A program made the position numbers and the translations under genes. From the NCBI GenBank assembly GCA_016946835.1, contig JACVTC010000054.1, forward strand, positions 120,001-182,000: 62,000 nt of DNA. The letters are read 5' to 3'. The stretch is from Neocallimastix lanati (nom. inval.) (Eukaryota > Neocallimastigomycota > Neocallimastigomycetes > Neocallimastigales > Neocallimastigaceae). Below the pieces are notes generated by a model. That model was not told the DNA's origin. It ran no database searches and saw only the letters and a program-made list of their open reading frames with translations. Shown one piece after another: positions 50,761 through 61,876 of the stretch (positions are counted from its first letter, which is position 1; each line of letters starts with the position of its first letter).

Positions 50761-52359
50761 TTAATTTTTGAGTTGCTTAGCATTACGAAGTAATTCAACT
50801 GTGTATTCCCAGGTACTCTTAACCGTCTTAACTTCAACAGTTTCATTAATAGTGTGTGGATCATTAACGGTTGGTCCGTAACTAATGAATTGCATATCTG
50901 GGTAGGCAACAGCAAATTCAGATAATTCAAGTCCACCTCCAACTTTACGAAGACTGATTGGTTTACCAAAGTGTTCTTGGTAAATGTTACGAGCATAGTT
51001 CATTAAAGCAGTATCTAATGATGGACTCCATGGAGAGAAAGCACCATACTTTCTGGTGGTGAAACCAACCTTACTACCTTCAAAACCTTCAATGATATTG
51101 TCTGCTAATTTAGCAATATTGTCATTATTGAAACCACGAACTAAATATTCAATGTTTAAGGTACCATCTTCCATAGTGATTGGACCAACATTGTTAGAAG
51201 TTTCGAAAATATCTTTAACAGTTTCACTCCATTCAGTAACACCTTGAGCAGCATTAGCAAGACCAGCAAAGACTGCTTTAGTTTGAACTTCTGTCATACT
51301 TTCCTTTGGAGTTTCAGTTTCAACAATAGTTAATTCCATGTTTGGATCAGCAGTAGCATATTTAGCTTTAACTTCAGCAACGTAAGTTTCCCATTTAGTT
51401 TCAAATTCAGCTTTTTGAGTTTCTGGAACAAGAACAGTAGCCTTAGAAGAAATAGAAATGACATTTGGGAATGAACCACCTTCAATAGCAGCAAGACGAA
51501 GATCAGAAATAGTAGCAAGGAAATCACCTAAGAGTTTAATAGCATTAGATCCACCATTAACAATAGCAACACCACTGTGACCACCTGTTAAACCAGAAAC
51601 AGAAAGATTGTAGGCAGCAAAATCTTTTGGAGTTTCAGTGATGTTGTAGGCAAGAGTAGCAGCAACATCTAAACCACCAGCTGTACCAATACAAAGTTCA
51701 CCATCGGTTTCCCAATCAATATTCATCATATATTTACCTTTAAGAATTCCTGGAGTAAGAGCAATAGCACCACTGAATTCTTGTTCTTCATCCCAAGTGA
51801 AAAGACATTCTAATGGACCATGACTGATAGTTTTACTGTCAAGAATGGCAAGAACAATAGAAACACCAATACCATCATCAGCACCAAGAGAAGTATTATT
51901 ATCCTTACTTCTGATGTAAGTACCATCATTGTAACTTTCAATACCTTGTTCTAAGAAATCAATTTCATAACCATCCTTAGCAACACAAACCATATCTTGA
52001 TGAGTTTGTAAAGTAATCATTGGAGTTCCTTCCATACCCTTAGTGGCTTTTTTGTAGATAATGACATTCTTTCCATCCATAACATATTTAAGACCACGCT
52101 TTTTAGCGAAATCGGCAAGGAAATAACCCATCTTTTCTTCATGTTGACTTGGACGTGGAACACCATTAACTTGTTTGAAGAATTTTAAGACATTTTCGTA
52201 ACTTGGAATTTCACTTTCAGCAGGAGCTGGATGTCTGCATTCTTTTCTAAATCTTACAAATAAGCATTCTAAACCTCTGCATTGACAGTTTACACTTTTA
52301 GAACTACAAACAGCCACTAACATGGCCATGAAAATGGTAATAAAAGTTAAGGATTTCAT
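50761..52359 (-). CDS. Secreted PepD-like M20 dipeptidase, copy 2
   Basis: 532 aa, intronless, nearly identical to copy 1 over the enzyme domain and with the same catalytic set shifted by six residues (QTHQDM, GADDGIG, WDEEQEFSGA, NIDWETDGE, DPHTINETV). The signal peptide is almost unchanged (MKSLTFITIFMAMLVAVCSS). The linker after it (about residues 23-46) is different and Cys-rich, with four Cys and several Arg, against a Lys/Pro-rich linker in copy 1. That could affect cell-wall or partner attachment (inference). It should be an active exported dipeptidase. A TATA-like box lies about 250 bp upstream. Confidence 0.95.
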   Translation of the reverse strand: MKSLTFITIFMAMLVAVCSSKSVNCQCRGLECLFVRFRKECRHPAPAESEIPSYENVLKFFKQVNGVPRPSQHEEKMGYFLADFAKKRGLKYVMDGKNVIIYKKATKGMEGTPMITLQTHQDMVCVAKDGYEIDFLEQGIESYNDGTYIRSKDNNTSLGADDGIGVSIVLAILDSKTISHGPLECLFTWDEEQEFSGAIALTPGILKGKYMMNIDWETDGELCIGTAGGLDVAATLAYNITETPKDFAAYNLSVSGLTGGHSGVAIVNGGSNAIKLLGDFLATISDLRLAAIEGGSFPNVISISSKATVLVPETQKAEFETKWETYVAEVKAKYATADPNMELTIVETETPKESMTEVQTKAVFAGLANAAQGVTEWSETVKDIFETSNNVGPITMEDGTLNIEYLVRGFNNDNIAKLADNIIEGFEGSKVGFTTRKYGAFSPWSPSLDTALMNYARNIYQEHFGKPISLRKVGGGLELSEFAVAYPDMQFISYGPTVNDPHTINETVEVKTVKSTWEYTVELLRNAKQLKN

Positions 52360-52607
52360 TTTTTATATTTTTTATTTTATATTTTATTTTATTTTTTTAT
52401 TTTTTTATTTTATATTTTATATTATATTTTTTTTACTTTATATTTTATTTTTTTTATTTTATATTTTATTTTTTTTTTTATTTTATATTTTATTTTTATT
52501 TTATTTTATTTATTTTTATATTTATATAATTAATTAAAATATTATTCTAATTTAATTATAAAAATATTGTTGATATTTATTTAAAAAAAGATAGGACAAA
52601 TCCACAT

Positions 52608-52616
52608 ATTTATATA
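52608..52616 (-). promoter_or_regulatory. TATA-like box of PepD copy 2
   Basis: TATATAAAT on the minus strand inside the block conserved with the other PepD copies, about 250 bp before the ATG. Confidence 0.5.
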
Positions 52617-52649
52617 GATTTCAAAAAAAATTTCTCTAAATAAATAAAC

Positions 52650-52680
<31 letters not shown>

Positions 52681-53339
52681 AAACAAAAAGAAAACAGAAT
52701 GAATGGAATTAAATTTTCAAATATATTATAATATGTAAAGTTCTTTATTATTATTTTAATTATTGTTTATTATTATTTATTGTTTATTAATATTTATTAT
52801 TATATTATTATTATATTATTATTATTTTTTTTTTTAATTTAAATTTAATTAAAATAATAACAATGGATTTTGTAATATAATTTCTTTATATAATTAGTTT
52901 TAAATATAAAAAAAAAAAATTTTTTTTTATTATTATAGAAAATGGGAATTGAAATAAAAATAGAAATAAATAAATAAATAAATAAATAAATATAGGCTGT
53001 ATTAAATATCACAAAATATTAATTTTTATCAAGTGTGGAATAATAATATAAAATTATTATATGTAATTTGTAAAATAAATGAAATTAAAGTAGCATAAAT
53101 AATTAATAAATCTTTAGTATTTTTTTATATGAAAAAAAAAAAATTTTTTTTGTGATACATATAATACATATAATACATATACTAAAAAAAAAAATCTTTT
53201 TACATGAATTTAATTAATAAAAAATTTTTTTTCTTTTTTCTTTTCCTTTTTTTTATTATATAGGAATTATATATTGTAATAATTGTATTGAAGTAATAAT
53301 ACTAAATAAATTATTATAATAATTATAATTATATATATT

Positions 53340-53580
53340 CAATAATAAATAATAAATAATAAATAATAAATAATAAATAATAAATAATAAATAATAAATA
53401 ATAAATAATAAATAATAAATAATAAATAATAAATAATAAATAATAAATAATAAGTAATAAATAATTAAATAATAAATAATAAATAATAAATAATAAATAA
53501 TAAATAATAAATAATAAATAAAGTAATAAATAATTAGTAATAAATTATAAGTAATAAATAATAAGTAATAAGTAATAAAT
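53340..53580. repeat. (AAATAAT)n heptamer array, second locus
   Basis: About 30 copies with a few AAGTAAT and AATTAAAT variants near the right end. It is the same unit as the array at 18880-19110. Confidence 0.95.
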
Positions 53581-55864
53581 AATAAAAAATTTAAATATAC
53601 ATTATTTTTAGGAAAAAAAAATTAATTATAAATGAATTTTCAATATATAAGATAAAAAAAAAATTATAAATTTAAACTTTAATTAATATAAAAAATTATT
53701 ATTAATTAATAGATAACTTTTTAATAAAAGTGGTTGGAGAATTTAATTACATATTTATTTATAAAAAAGTAGTTTATATAATATATTTGCCTTTGACAAA
53801 AAAGAAAAATAATTTTACTTAAATAATAAATAAATTAAAAAAAAAAAAAAAATATTAATAAAAAGTAACTTATAAATAAAAAAGTTAAAATAAAAATTAA
53901 AAAAAAAAGGTGCAAAAAAAACCCTTGATTTTATCATGTTTCAAAATATTCCTATATTTTCATATATGAGAATTACTTTTCAAATAATTTAATAAAAGTA
54001 TTAAAACTAAATAAGTTTAATATAATTAATAATAATTTAAATTGTACATAAAAAAAAAATTAAATTTATTTATTTTATATGTCTATTTATTTTATCTTTT
54101 TAAATACATTTTTGATTTTTAATATTAAAATTTTTTCTCATTAAAAAAATCCTATTCTTGATGAAAAAATGTTATTATCTATCCAAATTTAATTATTAAA
54201 AATAAAAATATCGTAATTTAAATATGGTATATGCAACTTAAATATTTATATTTTTATATAAATTTTTTTTATATTTATTTTTTATTATTTATATATTAAT
54301 ATTTTATTAAATAAATATTGAAAAATTGGAATATATTGAGACTTTAATTCATTACTTAAATAGTATTATCATAAATATTAATATTAAATATTTGTTATTA
54401 TTTTTGCTTAATTGTACAGTTAACGAATTAAATAAATAAATAAAAAATTAGTATTATTACATTATTATTTCTGTATTTTATTAATAATACTTTTAATAAA
54501 TTATGCCGTCATTATTTATTTTTTAATAATATAAAAATTAGTAAATTAAAATATTATTTTTTTAAATTATTTTTTCTTTTTTTTTTTTTTAAATAAAAAT
54601 GCTAATAATTTATTAAATACAAATATGATATAGTAATAATATTATGATACATATTTTATATTTATTTATTAATAAATCAAGGATAATAATTTAGCTTCCT
54701 ATGTATCTATATGTATGTATATATTTTTCTAACTACTTTTAGCTTTTGGTAATTCTTCAATTTCACCTTAAAGAAACATAATTGATTTTTTTTTTTTTTT
54801 TTTTTATTTTTATTTGTTTTGATTTTGTTCTTTCAATTTGAATATGGAGAATTTGAAAGACTTTTATTATATATATATATATATTTTTTTTTATATTTTA
54901 ATTTTAATTTTATTTTATATTTTTTTTTTTTTTTCTATTTATTTATTTTGTGATATTTTATTTTATTTAGTTTTTATAAAGAGTACAAATTAAATTTTTA
55001 ATTATATTTAAATATTTATCCATTATAAATATAACAAGACAAATTGAAACATTTAATCCTTATTATTTATAACAAATAAAATAAAAAAAAAAATATATAG
55101 TTACAAATAATTGATTTTATAATGTTCATTAATAAGGTTTTTTAAAACAAAACAAAACAAAAAAAAAAAAAAAAAAAAAAAAAAAAGATTACCACTAAAA
55201 AAAATTATTTTTTTAATCATATAATTTTATAAATTAAAAATCAACAATTATCAAAGATATCTTTATATTATTTTTTTTTCTTGGAATATTATTTATATCA
55301 TTAAATCTTCAATTTATTATATTAATAGAAATCTAATAGATGTAAATAATAATGAACTTGTGAAAATAATTTTTTTTTCAAAGGTTTACAAATATATTGA
55401 TAATTCAATAATCATATTATTATTATTATTAAAATAATACATATAATTAATAATTATTATATTTCTATTTTTTTTTTCTTTTTTATGTAAATTATACACA
55501 ATTATATACATAAAATATTATATTTTATAGTTAATAATTTACATATTTATCCTTGTTAAACACAAATGACCTTGTGTTCAATTGAAAAATCAGTTATAGA
55601 TATAAGTATATTTTTAATATATTTATATCATCAAAGTGTTTTTTTTTTTTATTCTGTATTGTTTTATAATTAATTTTTAATAATTTTTCTATTGATTTTT
55701 CTATAATTTCAACAATCTTCATTGTCCTAATTTTTTTTTAAATAATTAATAAATATCAGGCTTATTTAATTAAATAAAAGTAAAAATAAAAGGTTTATGA
55801 TGAATAATTAGAATGATAATAGAAATTAAATAAAAATATTAAATTACTTAAAAATAATAATAAT

Positions 55865-56060
55865 TGTAAAGAGTCAGGAATTCATGGTTTATAATTATGT
55901 CAATTTTATTAATATGTTTTATGATAAAGAGTTACTAACACTTTATTATTCTAAATTAAATACTTTTAAATTAATACATTGTAGCTTTTACATCATTTAT
56001 ATTACAATATGTTTCAATGCATTTGAAGCTTATTTTTCATATATTTCACATATTCTAACA
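55865..56060 (-). repeat. 3' LTR of the 55.9-58.1 kb element
   Basis: 196 bp, TG...CA, next to the purine tract at 56061-56072. The plus-strand open frame crossing it is not a gene. Confidence 0.85.
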
Positions 56061-57856
56061 TTCCCCCTTAAACCTAGTTATTCTATAATGAATAAATTGG
56101 TTCACTGGTGAATATGAATATGTGTATACAAAATTATCCTATTTTATAATGTTAATTTTTTATTATTAAGCAATTATTTATTTTTATTTTAAATTAACCT
56201 TTAATTTTACATGAATGAAGTAATTTTATATTACATCAATTATTTAATTCAATTTAAATATTAATAAAATAATTTCTTAAATATGTTTATAATCTAATAA
56301 TTTCCCTCTTAAACTAAGAATTTAATATTATTACACCATTAATATTAGGTGTATCTAAAACATCTCATATAATATATGGTTTATATATTCCCATTTATAT
56401 GATGGAAACCTTTCTTAATTTGTTTGAATACCTCTTATATATTGGATATATTGGGTTTTATATCACTTACAATTATAATCCACTTTGAAGATAAGCAATA
56501 ACTTTTATATATTTTTGCTTTGTAGTTTTAGTGATAACTATTAAAATAAATTGTTAATTATATATCGGTGTACTTGATAAATCATAATCTTAAGGTATTA
56601 AAATTGATTGCATTTATAATTAATTATATTATTCTGCTATTTAAACTTATTAGTATATAATATATATCGTTTCATGATTTAATAAAATTTAATATTTCAG
56701 TTAATCTTTTCTTGTAAGCTATTTTCTCTAATTTTCTCTATTTAGGCTATTTTTATTCATTTCCAATAAAAAGTATGATTTTTAATAATCAGCCAAAGAA
56801 TCATTTAAGTATCTTTTCCTTTAATATTTTGAGTTCTTTATTTTATTTTGCCTCCTTCCTCCCTAAAACCCAAATTTCAAAAAAAGATTTTATTTATTTG
56901 AATTTTCTTATCTTTAAAATATTAATAATAAAGGTTTAATGATTATAACTTTAAAATACTTTGCAATCAATAAGAATAGTTCTTAGATGGATAAGTATCA
57001 TCCATTTGTATATAACTTATTGTTGTATTTATTATTTTATTATACCTTTCATCACAAAGGTTTGCATTATGATTATATTAAATTAGATATTATTTAGGTC
57101 CATTTCAAGTTAGGTTTAATAATACTATTATCGTTAGAATATACCCATTTCACTCTAGGAATTACCATTCTATTATATATTTTCCTTGAATATTTGGGAT
57201 ATTATATTTTAAATTATTTTATATGGGATCTCTGACATATAATTTCCTCCATTATTATAGTTTATATTTATATATACGTGTTTGATATGTATAAATACTC
57301 GTTAAAATAATTATACTTTAAATAATGTGTTTTGTTGTTTATAAAGAATCATTATCCAATATATAATTATTTAAATCTTCTTAATATATATTATTAAATT
57401 GTGTTTTGTATATTCATGAGGTGGAAATAGTTTATCACATGGTAGATCCTATTTATGTATAGATATAATACATTACCAATAGCCAAAAGTTTATTTGTTA
57501 AAATATCAAATTATAATTTCAATTAAGAGTTTCCAGTATGAAGATATATAAGTATGAAAATATATAATTTTTCTTTTATATAGGTTTAAGCGTATTTTCC
57601 CTATTAAATTAATATTTTTATATTTTTGGATTTTTATTTAACTTGTAATAACTTCCTTTTATCAACCTATTTTATATTTTTATGTGTTTCTTCAATTTCT
57701 GCAATCTTAATCATTTTGATCAGTTTTATTAGTCTTCCTTACATTGACATAATGAGCAACTTTTATCATAATTTAAATTTCGATTTATTTTTCTTTAAAA
57801 TAATATTGTTTCTGGCCACCTATTCTTTCTCTTAGAATCTTTTTAAGAGCTTAAAC

Positions 57857-58117
57857 TGTTAAGAGTCAGGAATTTATAATTTATAGTTTATAATTATGTC
57901 AATTTTGTCAATTTTATTAATATATTTTATGATAAAGAGTTACTATAGCACTTAATTATTCTCAATTAAATGATTTTATATCGATATATTGTAGCTTGTT
58001 CATCATTTATATTACCCTGCAGCTGACGCTTATCCCTTGGAAAGTTTGTTCATTTATATTACAATATGTTTCAATATATTTGAAGCTTATTTGTCATATA
58101 TCTTACATATTCTAATA
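57857..58117 (-). repeat. 5' LTR of the same element, with an insertion
   Basis: 261 bp. It matches the 3' LTR except for an extra ~47 bp (about 58015-58061) that begins CCCTGCAGCTGACGCTTATC, GC-rich for this window, and ends in a repeat of TTCATTTATATTA. The terminal C is mutated to T. Confidence 0.85.
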
Positions 58118-58121
58118 ATAA

Positions 58122-58188
<67 letters not shown>

Positions 58189-58697
58189 ATTAATAAAAAT
58201 AAAAAATAAAAACAAATTAAACATAGTAAAATATTTTGAATTTTTATCTTTTATTACTTTTATTTTTATTAATAATATTAAATTATTTATTAATATTTTA
58301 TATATTTTTTTTTGAAATAAAATTTTAATGTATTCTAACTGAAAAAATTGAAAATTTTTTAGTTTTATCATTTATAATAATAGTATGAATAATAATAAAA
58401 AAAAATATGACATACTATATTTTAATTTAATCTTTATATATTATATATCTTTGAGAGATTTTTAGTACTAATTATCTTATAATTTACAAACAATATTAAT
58501 TTTTTATTTATTTTTTTATTTATTTTTATCTATTTTTATTTCTTTTTATTTCATTTAATTTTAGTTGTTTATCAATTTTTATAAATATTTATTTTTCTTT
58601 AAAACAAAAAATTATTGTTATAAACATTAGAATATTTGTATATATATATTTAGAATTTAAAATATATTCTAAATGTATTTTATATTCATATATTCTG

Positions 58698-58737
<40 letters not shown>

Positions 58738-58943
58738 TGGAAATTATTTTTCAATATTTTTTCTTTTTATAAAAAAAGTTAATGTTATTTCATTAGAATT
58801 TTTTATATATATTTAAATAAATATTTTAACTTCTAAATTTCTATAATATTTATAGTTTCTATATTTTTTTTTAAGATAATTTAATTAAATTTATAAATAA
58901 ATATAAAAAAAAAATCAAAACGTTAAACTTTCTATTACAGTTT
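58118..58943. other. 3' flank of PepD copy 3, with an (AAAT)n array
   Basis: (AAAT)n at about 58123-58190, then AT-rich DNA. The open frame at 58087-58371 spans the repeat and is not supported as a gene. Confidence 0.7.
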
Positions 58944-60524
58944 TTAGTTTTCAAGTTGTTTAACGTTACGAAGTAATTCAACAGTGTATTCCCAGGTGCT
59001 CTTAACCGTCTTAACTTCAACAGTTTCATTAATAGTGTGTGGATCATTAACGGTTGGTCCGTAACTAATGAATTGCATATCTGGATAGACAACAGCAAAT
59101 TCAGATAATTCAAGTCCACCTCCAACTTTACGAAGACTGATTGGTTTACCAAAGTGTTCTTGGTAAATGTTACGAGCATAGTTCATTAAAGCAGAATCTA
59201 ATGATGGATTCCATGGAGAGAAAGCACCATACTTTCTAGTAGTGAAACCAACCTTACTACCTTCAAAACCTGAAATGATAATGTCTGCTAATTTAGCAAT
59301 ATTGTCATTGTTGAAACCACGAACTAAATATTCAATATTTAAGGTACCATCCTTCATGGTGATTGAACCAACATTGTTAGAAGTTTCGAAAATATCTTTA
59401 ACAGTTTCACTCCATTCAGTAACACCTTGAGCAGCATTAGCAAGACCAGCAAAGACTGCTTTAGTTTGAACTTCTGTCATACTTTCCTTTGGAGTTTCAG
59501 TTTCAGCAATAGTTAATTCCATGTTTGGATCAACAGTAGCATATTTAGCTTTAACTTCAGCAACGTAAGTTTCCCATTTAGTTTCAAATTCAGCTTTTTG
59601 AGTTTCTGGAACAAGAACAGTAGCCTTAGAAGAAATAGAAATAACATTTGGGAATGTACCACCTTCAATAGCAGCAAGACGAAGATCAGAAATAGTAGCA
59701 AGGAAATCACCTAAGAGTTTAATAGCATTAGATCCACCATTAACAATAGCAACACCACTGTGACCACCTGTTAAACCAGAAACAGAAAGATTGTAGGCAG
59801 AGTAATCACTTGGAGTTTCAGTGATGTTGTAGGCAAGATTAGCAGCAACATCTAAACCACCAGCTGTACCAATACAAAGTTCACCATCGGTTTCCCAATC
59901 AATGTTTACCATATATTTACCCTTAAGAATTCCTGGAGTAAGAGCAATAGCACCACTGAATTCTAGTTCTTCATCCCAAGTGAAAAGACATTCTAATGGA
60001 CCATGACTGATAGTCTTACTGTCAAGAATGGCAAGAACAATAGAAACACCAATACCATCATCAGCACCAAGAGAAGTATTATTATCCTTACTTCTGATGT
60101 AAGTACCATCATTATAACTTTCAATACCTTGTTCTAAGAAATCAATTTCATAACCATCCTTAGCAACACAAATCATATCTTGATGAGTTTGTAAGGTAAG
60201 CATTGGAGTTCCTTCCATATCTGGAGTAGCATCCTTGTAAATAATGACATTCTTACCATCCATAACATATTCAAGACCACGTTCTTTAGCAAAATCGGCA
60301 AGGAAATAACCCATCTTTTCTTCGTGTTGACTTGGACGTGGAACACCATTAACTTTTTTGAACATTCTTAAAACATTTTCATAATCTGGAATTTCACTTT
60401 CTTCAGCTGAAACTGGAAGTTTACTTGAATTATTTATTCCTTGATTTAACCAATCTAAATTCTTACTAGTACAAACAGCCACTAACATGGCCATGAAAAT
60501 GGTAATAAAATTTAAAGTTTTCAT
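58944..60524 (-). CDS. Secreted PepD-like M20 dipeptidase, copy 3
   Basis: 526 aa, intronless. The signal peptide MKTLNFITIFMAMLVAVCTS is followed by a third version of the variable linker (Asn/Ser-rich, no Cys). The enzyme domain carries the full M20/PepD metal and catalytic set at the same positions as copy 1 and is closer to copy 1 near the N-terminus (EESEIPDYENVLRMFKKVNG) but to copy 2 in the 310-340 region. That mosaic pattern suggests gene conversion among copies (inference). The expected role is the same: exported dipeptide hydrolysis. A TATA-like box lies about 112 bp upstream. Confidence 0.95.
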   Translation of the reverse strand: MKTLNFITIFMAMLVAVCTSKNLDWLNQGINNSSKLPVSAEESEIPDYENVLRMFKKVNGVPRPSQHEEKMGYFLADFAKERGLEYVMDGKNVIIYKDATPDMEGTPMLTLQTHQDMICVAKDGYEIDFLEQGIESYNDGTYIRSKDNNTSLGADDGIGVSIVLAILDSKTISHGPLECLFTWDEELEFSGAIALTPGILKGKYMVNIDWETDGELCIGTAGGLDVAANLAYNITETPSDYSAYNLSVSGLTGGHSGVAIVNGGSNAIKLLGDFLATISDLRLAAIEGGTFPNVISISSKATVLVPETQKAEFETKWETYVAEVKAKYATVDPNMELTIAETETPKESMTEVQTKAVFAGLANAAQGVTEWSETVKDIFETSNNVGSITMKDGTLNIEYLVRGFNNDNIAKLADIIISGFEGSKVGFTTRKYGAFSPWNPSLDSALMNYARNIYQEHFGKPISLRKVGGGLELSEFAVVYPDMQFISYGPTVNDPHTINETVEVKTVKSTWEYTVELLRNVKQLEN

Positions 60525-60635
60525 TATTTATATTTTTTATATATAATTAATTTAAATATATTATTTTAAGTTAATTATAAAAATATGTTTTATAATTTTA
60601 AAAAAAAAAAAAAAAAAAATAGAAGAAATTTACAT

Positions 60636-60644
60636 ATTTATATA
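60636..60644 (-). promoter_or_regulatory. TATA-like box of PepD copy 3
   Basis: TATATAAAT on the minus strand inside AACTATATAAATATG, about 112 bp before the ATG. Confidence 0.5.
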
Positions 60645-60728
60645 GTTTTCAAAATTTTCCAAAAAGAAAAAAAAAAATAATAAATAATAAAAATTAATAT
60701 TTAAAAATATAATAATATTTTTCTTTTT

Positions 60729-60772
<44 letters not shown>

Positions 60773-61587
60773 TAATATTTAACAATAGAAATTATAATTT
60801 AATAAATATTATTTTTAATAATATTAAAAATAAAAAAAAATAAATAAATAAATAAATTTTTTTTTATAAAAAAGAATTATATTAAATAAATATATATTTA
60901 TAAATAAACTAAAATAAATAATATTAATAAAAGTAACAAAAAAAAAGTAAAAATAAAAAAAAAAAAAAGTGTACAAAATCCCCTGGATTTTATCATTTTT
61001 TAATATATTCCTATATATGAAATATATGAAAAGGAATATATATTATTTTTTAAGTTTATTGAATTGGAATTAAATAAATTAATAAAAATATTAAAACTAA
61101 ATAAATTTAATATAATTCATAGTAATTTAAATTTTACAGAAAAAAAAATTAGATATTTTAATATATTTTATTTTATAAGTTTATTTATTTATTTATTTAT
61201 TAATTTATTAATTTATTTATTTATTAATACATTTATTTATTTATTAATACATTTATTTATTTATTAATACATTTATTTATTTATTAATGTATTTATTTAT
61301 TTATTAATGCATTTTTATCTTTTTAAATGCATTTTTGATTTTTAATATTAAATAAAATTTTTTCTCATTAAAAAAATCCTATTTTTGATGAAAAAATATT
61401 ACTATCTATCCAAATTTAATTATATAAAAATAAAAATATTGAAACTTAAATAGATTATGTACAACTTAAATATTTTTATATAAATTTTTTTTAAATTTAT
61501 TTTTTAATATTTATATATTAATGTTTTATTAAATAAATATTAAATAAATGAATTAGAAAATTTTAAATAAATAAAAAAAAAAATAGA

Positions 61588-61622
61588 CTTTAATTCATTA
61601 CTTATATAGTAATGAATTAAAG
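61588..61622. repeat. Perfect 15-bp hairpin
   Basis: CTTTAATTCATTACT (61588-61602) and its exact complement (61608-61622) are separated by TATAT. The left arm is conserved upstream of the other PepD copies, but the right arm is not. Confidence 0.85.
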
Positions 61623-61842
61623 TAAATATTAATCATTAAATATATATATATATTTTTGTTTAAATTTACTATTAAAGAATTAAATAAATAATTAAATAAT
61701 TAGTATTATTACAGTATTATTTATATGTTTTATTAATAATATTTTTAATGAATTATGCCGTTTTTATTTATTTTTTTAAAAAAAAATTAATAAATCAAAT
61801 ACTATTTTGATAAAAAAATTTTTTACAGAATATTTTTTCTTT

Positions 61843-61876
<34 letters not shown>

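Larger units (their letters stand above)
52360..55859. other. Upstream DNA of PepD copy 2: duplicated noncoding blocks and repeats
   Basis: No gene. It shares blocks with the flank of copy 1 (53905-54260, 54340-54375, 54690-54720, about 55035-55130, about 55560-55600) and in part with copy 3. The remainder is T/A runs and an (AAATAAT)n array. Confidence 0.7.
55865..58117 (-). mobile_element. Small LTR retrotransposon (2.25 kb), decayed
   Basis: Direct repeats at 55865-56060 and 57857-58117 both start TGTWAAGAGTCAGGAATT. The left one ends ATTCTAACA, the right one ATTCTAATA. A perfect target-site duplication, ATAAT, flanks the whole (55860-55864 and 58118-58122). A polypurine tract (TAAGGGGGAA on the minus strand) touches the left LTR, so the element lies on the minus strand with its 3' LTR at the left. 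The 1.8-kb interior has no intact frame and only scraps of Copia-like residues. It is too short for a full pol, so it is a deleted or non-autonomous copy. Confidence 0.88.

Noticed and set aside
57626-57835. Plus-strand hydrophobic 69-codon frame
   Set aside because: It lies antisense inside the decayed LTR element and has no start context or motif. A chance AT-rich hydrophobic frame is more likely.
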